From assembly GCF_036884655.1 (NCBI RefSeq), contig NC_088347.1, forward strand, positions 16,787,501 through 16,851,500: a stretch of DNA of 64,000 nt, in the 5' to 3' direction. Below are positions 57,966 through 64,000 of this stretch, in pieces (positions within the stretch are counted from its first letter, which is position 1; every line of letters starts with the position of its first letter). Source of the stretch: Musa acuminata AAA Group (lineage: Eukaryota > Streptophyta > Magnoliopsida > Zingiberales > Musaceae). The notes beneath the pieces were generated by a model. That model made no database searches, was not told the DNA's origin, and saw only the letters and a list, made by a program, of their open reading frames with translations. Position numbers and translations under genes: made by a program.

Positions 57966-59463
57966 TGCTAGTCATAGGTGCCCAACAAGCCAATCACGTG
58001 AGTGATGGCACGTGTGACTTGATACAGAATCTTTTTGCTTATTATATTTTGGCATATATCACTTTATAACTATTGCATAAATGCATACATATATTGTGAT
58101 GTCCTTGGATTTGTGCAATGAGAATCGGATCGTAATGAGATCATGATAATGAGATTGATTCACCTTTAAACATATATCCTAAATAATCCCGGTCATAGGT
58201 TACTCGAGAGGGATATCGTGATAACCGGATAGATTGGTGTGTTGTATACCCGTCCATATGATGGATGCAGCTGGTCTCATAGCTGCTCGTGTAGGGACAC
58301 TAGGGATACATTACAGGTGCTCATTGGAGAATGAGTTCACTGATTGATCCGCTTACGGAATGCTGGATGGTTGATGATGCCTTATTGTCAGACAGCGATT
58401 CCGTAGTCCTAGTGGTGTATCTGGTCCTTAGATTTGAGATACCAAGGATGTCCTGTATGAGTGCTCTACTCTTTGATACCAGACTTATAGGTTTGGCTGT
58501 CCCAGATCTAATACAGTTGGTCATTGGGAGTGGTAGTGAACCTTACGAGGGCTATTGAGTGTCGATAGAGGATCATCCACTCTCGGCGTCATGAGAGGAA
58601 TATCCCATGTGTTCTTGCTCAGACAAATCCCTGGCCAGGGTCATTCGGGTTAAGAGAGAAAGAGTTCTCCGGGAGAATCCGATTAGAGCGAGACTCAAGT
58701 AGAAATCGTATGGGTCTGACAGCACCATGCTCAATATATGGTCTCTGGGATATTAGATGGATGAGGGACTATAGGTACACGGTAACTGAGGACAGACAGG
58801 TCCAATGGATTGGATTCCCCTGTATCGTCTGGGGACTACGGCGTAGTGGCCTAGTACTTCCGTAGTCGATGAGTCAAGTGAATTATTACAGAGATAATAA
58901 TTCACTGAGTTAGAAGGAGTTCTGATAGGTATGACTCACGGCCAGCTCGATATTGGGCCTAGAGGGTCACACACATATGGTAGGCATTGCGATGAGTAGA
59001 GGTTCAGATATGAGATATCCGACGGAGCCCTTGTCTTATTGGATGCAGATCCAATACCCACTAGGGGAGGACCCATTAGGGTTTGACAGGGGACCTCTAT
59101 ATATAGGAGGGATTTAGAGCCTCATAGGCTAGAGCCTTTGCTTGCCTTTCATATTCTCCTCTTCCTCTCCACCTCAGATCAGGCTTGGAGTTTTTTAGGA
59201 GCGTCGTCGCAACCCTGCTGTGTGGATCATCGCTAGAGAGGAGGACGCTTGACCTCCTTCACCCTCTCCTAAGGATCTGCCAGGAAACAGGGATATACGA
59301 TCTCCCTAGGTAACACAATCTACTCTATACGTAGTTTTATGTTTCGCGGAATTTTGCGCACCAATCTTCGCACGACGACGAACATCTTTTTGGGAATCGG
59401 GGATTTTGTTTTCTTGTTCTTCCGCTGCGCATGTGATGTCGCCCCCCCCATGATTTCCCAACA
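57966..59463 (+). repeat. 3' LTR of the nested copia element
   Basis: 1,498 bp, same length as the 5' LTR and about 97% alike by eye. Directly preceded by the polypurine tract AAGTGGGAGAT and followed by GAACA. Confidence 0.95.
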
Positions 59464-59527
59464 GAACAAACCCACCCTTCTTGTAAATATCTCTAAAATC
59501 GAAAGCTAGAAGCAAAAATGATGTTTT
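59464..59527 (+). pseudogene. Gag end of SIRE element B, resumed after the copia insertion
   Basis: After the second GAACA the sequence reads ACCCACCCTTCTTGTAA and then GAAAGCTAGAAGCAA. It parallels 17238-17287 of the first SIRE element (YPFL, stop, CAAGCTAGGAGCAAG). This confirms that B was continuous before the copia element entered. It ends at 59527, where SIRE element C begins. Confidence 0.8.
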
Positions 59528-60066
59528 TGTTAGATCTCGAATTTTGATGATGAAATCAATTTATGAATTAATGATCTAATCAATGTGTTGAGATAAGTGA
59601 TGCAGGACTAACTACGATCGTAAAAAAGGTAAAAGAATTAAAGAAGAATCAAATATTGGGCTAGAGTCAATGATCAAGCATTGGGTTGGATGAATCGGGG
59701 GGATACACCAAAGGATCAGATGATGTAGTGAAAGCTTGCCAGAAGTTCATCGGGAGTTCACCGAAAGCTCACCAGAAGTTTGTCGGGAGTTCGCCGAAAG
59801 ATCGTTGGGAGTCCACCGAAAGTTCACCGAGAGTTTGGTTGAACAATTGATGTGCCAGACAATGTAGATTGCTTACATCATAATTGTATTAGCCTTAACT
59901 ATTGTAGTTATGACTTTAATTTTAGTTAGTTTTGGGATAAATCTTACTAATTCAATTGGGGGCTAATTGGGCCCTAAACAAGGCTGAATTGGGCTAGTTG
60001 GATGGCTCATTCAACCACTTAGAGCCATATCAGGCGGTGAAACCGCTTGAGGCTCGGCCTCCCAAG
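59528..60066 (+). repeat. 5' LTR fragment of SIRE element C
   Basis: 539 bp, TGTTAGATCTCGAATTTTG..., aligning with the first part of 48208-49500, down to a GGCGGTGAAACCGCTTGAGG block. Cut at 60066 by the minus-strand element D. The remainder of C is outside the window. Confidence 0.87.
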
Positions 60067-61665
60067 TGTTAGGAACGAGTTGGCACTAAGAGGGGGAGGG
60101 GGGGGGTGTGAATTAATGTAGCGAATAAAATTACGTCAGTTCAAAATCTCATTGTGGTTAAATCCATTTTGGAAGATATTAACTTAAAAGCATACAGAAG
60201 AGTATAGTGGATATAAATTAAGTAAAGAATTTTGTAGTTAAGGTAAATAGCAAAACAGAAATGCAAATCAAATTATAGTGGTTCGATCGTCATGTCCTAC
60301 ATCCACTCCATCGATTCCCCTTCCGTCGAGGCCACCGGTAACTACTAATGATCTTCCTTTAATGGACGAAAATTAACTACCCTTACAACTCTATTCTCCT
60401 TTTGACAAGTTCAGGAGAGAACCTTTATAACCCCCACAACCTCCTTTCTTAAACTTCACTAGCACTTAGAGTTTGAGAGGAGTTCACACAAGATTAAAAC
60501 AGCGTTTTCTTTCTTTTTCACTCTCTATTCTTGTGTATGTTAACCAAGGATGAGAGAGGTATTTATAGGCCTCAAGTATATTCAAATTGGGGCCTAAAAA
60601 GATCTCATCCCGGGTTTCCCGGGTCCTGACGATGCCACCACCTATGTTGGGCGGTACCACCGCCTACAGCACTAACACTGGGCGGTACCACCGCCCAGTC
60701 TAGTATTATTGCCTGGGAGATTATGTCTGGGTGGTACCGTCGCCTAGACTGGCGGTACCATCGCTTGATAGTCTCAGAGACTAAGTCTGGGCGATACCAC
60801 CACCTGACATAGTCTCGGAGACTATGCTACGACGGTGCTACATGTTGGGTCATTATTTGGGCCTTGCACTTGGCCCAACACAGCCTAATCTTGGGCCCAA
60901 TTGGCCCCTAATTGAGTTGGCCCAATTCCAACCCAATTATGTGCTAACTACGAATTTTAAGGTATACATTAAGCTAAACAAGTCCGTAAGTCTAGGTTTC
61001 TTCCAGCGATCTTCTAGTGAACTTCCGACGATCTCTCGGCAATGTTCCAACGGACTCTCGACAAGCTCTTGGACTTCACAACGATCTTCTTAGCGAGTTT
61101 TGATGAGCTTCTTTGGCAGGCTCCTGGACTTCTCGGTCAATTCCGTTCAGACTTTCGACGAACGTCCGGACTTCCGATGAACTTTCGAACTCCCAATGAA
61201 ATCGCATTCTTGACTCCGGGACTTCATTTTGCTTTATGTCTTGCTATCATAGTTAATCCTACACACTTAAAACCTACTTCGATTTAGATAATTATTACTA
61301 AGCTGATCAAATTTTGTCCGGCATGTCATTGGTTCATCGACGCTTCGTTCGATTTTTCAGCGCATCGTCCTCTCTTGCGACTTATTGCCCAATCAGCCAA
61401 TTGACCTCCACAACTTCAATTTTCTTAGCATAATATTCACTCTTCTTGCCCCGATGCCCGAACTCATGGCCTGAAACCTTCTATCGATACATGAACCGAT
61501 CATTCGGTTGGACGTCTAATCTTATGACATATTTTTCTCTGGCCCAACATGATTCTTCCTACTTTAATTGTCTCTCCCTGATCAAAGCTTCCTGCATCAC
61601 TCAAAATGTAAATCAAATCAGAAACACTATCAATTGGTTTCATCATCAAAATCCAAGATTCAATA
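60067..61665 (-). repeat. 3' LTR of SIRE element D
   Basis: 1,599 bp. On the minus strand it runs TATTGAATC...CCTAACA. It carries a palindrome-rich block at 60640-60830 and a TATAAATACCTC box (minus strand, near 60560). It matches the other SIRE LTRs in order (GATGATGA start, short Gly/Pro-type blocks, TATA, CTCTTAGTGCC near the end). Confidence 0.88.
60640..60830. repeat. Cluster of GGCGGTACCACCGCC palindromes in the LTR of element D
   Basis: GGCGGTACCACCGCC occurs twice exactly (near 60653 and 60685) and several more times with one to three changes (for example TGGTACCGTCGCC, GGCGGTACCATCGC, GGCGATACCACCACC). It is a perfect inverted repeat around GGTACC. Related but less perfect forms occur in the other SIRE LTRs (near 14670, 31145, 39150, 48720). 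Confidence 0.85.
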
Positions 61666-61689
61666 ATCTCTCACTTTTTGATGATGACA

Positions 61690-62830
61690 ACTAATTGATG
61701 ATGGAGTTAACCTTAACTCCCCCTATCAATATGCCATATTGATAGAACTCTTGAATTAAAAAATCTAAGCAACATGTCATCATAAAATCATGCATAACAT
61801 CATCATACTTCTCCCCCTTTGTCATCAACAAAAAGGAGAAGTGCATTTAGCAAGTTTCAAATCATTACATTATAAATATAATCTCAAGTTTTATCATCAT
61901 GCAAGCAAGTAATTTTCTTTCTTTTGTTTTGAGAAGTGCAATTTTTTGCTTCCTTAGCAAAGCGCAAGCTAGCAAAATTTTACATCATTTTATATGCAAG
62001 CTAGCAAAAATTTTAAGTTTTGCAAGTTTGTAAATTTTGTTAGATGTGCAAGTTAGCATGTTTTGCTTCTTGAGATAGGCAAGATAGCACTTCTTGGTGA
62101 TGTTCAAGATAGCAAGTTCTACATCATGCAAGCTAGTGAATTTTACAACATTTTAGAATATGCAAGCTAGTAAATTTATATCATTTTAGAGTATGCAAAC
62201 TAGCAATTTTACACATGAAAGTTAGCAAAATTTTACATCTTTTGAGATGTGCAAGATGGACTATTTTTGCATCTTCTTGAAATGTGTAACTTAGCAAACA
62301 TTGCTTATCTTGAGATTTGTAAGATAACACTTCTTGCTTCTCTTTTGAGATGAGAAAGCTAGCAAATTTGTCTCTTTTCGTGATATGCACGCTAGCAATT
62401 CTTTCTCCCCCTTTGTCATTGGCAAAAAGAGGGGAATAATAATATAATAGTGTAATTCATTTCCCTTTACTATAATCTTCAAATCATGACAAGGATAAAT
62501 AACAAAGATAAAAAATCAATTTATGAATGTCAAAACAATTTTTCATCATGAATATTTCATCATTGCATGCATCATTATCATAAGTTGAAGTATTGTATGC
62601 ATAATACCAAATCATCATTCATAATTACATCAATATTCCAATCACTATTTCAATCATAAAAAATGAGAGATCAAGTCTAAAATTCGAGAAATCAAGATCA
62701 TGATCCATAAAATGCATCAGAAGAATTTATGCATTTGGGAGATTTAACAATTTATCTAAATTTAACATTCAAACTAGCAATTTTGGTTCTCTTAATATGC
62801 TAGCAATTTTCTTTCTCCCATTTTGTCATT
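61690..62830 (-). repeat. 3' region of element D with GCTAGC-type arrays
   Basis: About fifteen loosely spaced copies of GCAAGCTAGCAA-type words on the plus strand (complement TTGCTAGCTTGC), chiefly 61910-62400, with two more near 62780-62810. Internal polypurine tracts such as CTTCTCCCCCTTTGTCATC (near 61810, 62402) are the complements of the GATGACAAAGGGGGAGAAG words in the other SIRE elements. Confidence 0.8.
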
Positions 62831-63829
62831 GTAAACAAGAAAGAAGAAGAGAAGAATATAATGGTATAAATGTTCAAGTCATCACAAAAATACAAAGATG
62901 TCATATAAAAATCATAACATGTAAGATATTAATATCAAATCATGAATGCCACAAGACATGATTTATTTCAACAAATCTCTCCCTTTTTTTTATAAATGGA
63001 AAAAAGAAACATAGGAGATTAATTGATATAATATGTTGATTCATGCATAAGAAATCTCAAGTTATAAATCTCAAAAAATCAAGATAAAGCTCATTCAAAT
63101 TCAAATCATCAAATCATCAAAATTACTTTCAAGAAATTCAAAATGACATAAACAAATTTGTTAATCTCTTAGTGAAAAATCGATAAGATAGAGAAAAAGA
63201 AATTTTCAAGAAAAATGTTTTTCTCTATTTAGTTGTTTCAATTCATGTGATTTATTTCATAGAAGCATGCCTTTTTTATTTATGCTAAATAAAAACATGC
63301 ATCAACGTTTAAAACCGAAAAAGAACTTTCATTACGGTAAAGATCGATAATCCATAAATTACAAAAATCATCATGCATAATTTTGAAAGAAAAACTCATT
63401 AAACATGATCATTATGCATCATTACTTTGGGCATAATACCAAAACATGGTTTCAAGTTTTCAAGATATAACATGCACAATTTTAAACTATAAACTCATTA
63501 AGCATGATATCAAATTTCTTAATATTTTCATTAAAACATCAAGCATGGTTTCATAAAGCATTTTCAATCAAAATTGAAAAGCTATACGAAAATCATCGAA
63601 ATACGCATTAATGCTTCTTAAGAACATTCATAAGATTAATCTTATTTGGTGTATAAGCAATAGATTTATATATAACATTTTGTTGTATTTTCATAAAACA
63701 TGCAATTGTCATGATCATATTTTTTTTTTATAAAATAGCTACCATGATATATATTTTTATTTACTAATTAATTTTAAAAAAACTCATGAAAAAGCATCAA
63801 GTAATTTTAAAGTAAACTAAAGGAGTTTT
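62831..63829 (-). other. Pol-poor interior of element D
   Basis: AT-rich. On the minus strand 63240-63080 parallels 46840-46980 of element A (TCGATTTTTCACTAAGAGAT..., then TTTTGATGATTTGATGATTTG), the only pol-side relic I can see. No protease, RT or RNase H coding. Confidence 0.65.
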
Positions 63830-64000
63830 GTTTGAGTTGTTTACCTTATTGACGAGAGTTACCAAAGCAAAGTTCGCCACTTCATCTTCATCGGTTTGCT
63901 CCTCATCTTCGGATGCACTCGTTTCATCCCAAGTCACTTTGAGTGCTCTCTTCTTCTTTGGCAACTTTTTTTTAAGTTTATTTTTATTTTTTAATTCTTG
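63830..64000 (-). pseudogene. gag C-terminal end of SIRE element D (partial)
   Basis: On the minus strand the frame reads KLPKKKRALKVTWDETSASEDEE, then DEVANFALVTLVNKV. This parallels the post-knuckle part of the first SIRE gag near 16555-16670 (KKKALKATWDDSSTSEEEE ... HYALMAI). Truncated by the window edge. Confidence 0.8.

Larger units (their letters stand above)
51047..59463 (+). mobile_element. Ty1/copia element (Angela/Tork-like), nearly complete, nested in SIRE element B
   Basis: 8.4 kb. LTRs 51047-52544 and 57966-59463 are both exactly 1,498 bp and differ at roughly 45-50 positions by eye (about 3%). A perfect GAACA duplication flanks it (51042-51046 and 59464-59468). It has a tRNA-Met-like primer site (52546, TGTTATCAGAGCC), a 1.8 kb structured leader, gag, integrase, RT, RNase H and polypurine tract (57954-57965). 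The clade is inferred from the gag type ([17 protein letters not shown]). The protease is decayed, there is a deletion between RT and RNase H, and the integrase Glu is lost. Confidence 0.94.
48208..59527 (+). mobile_element. SIRE-type copia element B, split by a copia element and cut by element C
   Basis: 5' LTR 48208-49500, primer site TGGTATCAGAGC (49503-49514), gag 49555-51046. It is then interrupted by the copia element 51047-59463 and resumes at 59464-59527, where it again matches the end of a SIRE gag before SIRE element C starts at 59528. The rest of B lies beyond the window. Confidence 0.85.
60067..64000 (-). mobile_element. SIRE-type copia element D (minus strand), gag-only layout, incomplete at the window end
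   Basis: On the minus strand the window shows, from right to left, the end of gag (64000-63830), a long pol-poor AT-rich interior, arrays of GCTAGC-type units, a polypurine tract variant (AAAAAGTGAGAGA) and the 3' LTR (61665-60067). The layout is the same as in element A. The 5' LTR and most of gag are beyond the window. Confidence 0.83.

Overview
This window is a retrotransposon-dominated stretch of a plant nuclear genome. It holds one recognisable host gene, on the minus strand between about 0.6 and 13 kb. The element families (SIRE/Maximus-type copia, Galadriel-, Tekay- and Reina-type chromoviruses, a Tat-like gypsy element, an Angela/Tork-like copia element) and the style of the host gene suggest a monocot. 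The look of several element families makes me lean to the banana family (Musa/Ensete), but that is recollection and no search was run.

Region 1 (1-14,145): a four-exon gene for a FLX-like (FLOWERING LOCUS C EXPRESSOR-like) coiled-coil protein of 300 residues, transcribed right to left. Intron 3 carries a 6.3 kb antisense chromovirus ending only 74 bp from the last exon. Intron 1 carries a 345 bp hAT-like MITE with an 8 bp target duplication, a diverged roughly 370 bp duplication and a triplicated roughly 75 bp unit.

Region 2 (14,146-32,122): a SIRE-type copia element with both LTRs. It is split inside its reverse transcriptase/RNase H gene by a Tekay-type gypsy element (19,659-28,436) with 2.9 kb LTRs and a perfect GATAG target duplication. 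Region 3 (32,123-38,659): unassigned AT-rich DNA, a GC-rich Tat-like gypsy element (32,814-36,180, target duplication ACTCA) that lost its 3' half and the front of its 3' LTR, and an old AT-drifted relative of the chromovirus of region 1.

Region 4 (38,660-64,000): insertions inside insertions. SIRE element A cuts the old chromovirus. A contains a Reina-type element (40,376-45,834, TSD GGAAC), and its 3' LTR is cut by SIRE element B. B's gag is cut by a complete copia element (51,047-59,463, TSD GAACA, two 1,498 bp LTRs), and just after it by SIRE element C. C's 5' LTR is cut by minus-strand SIRE element D, which runs off the window. A and D share a layout with gag but almost no pol, and a 3' region of short arrays around GCTAGC, so they look like members of one non-autonomous family.

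No element here looks able to move by itself: most carry stops, frameshifts, deletions or replaced catalytic residues. The most striking unexplained signal is in the 5' leader of the 51-59 kb copia element. Four hairpins share an almost invariant 19-nt apical module on stems that differ in sequence but keep their pairing. They follow a roughly 335-nt domain closed by a perfect 14 bp long-range stem.
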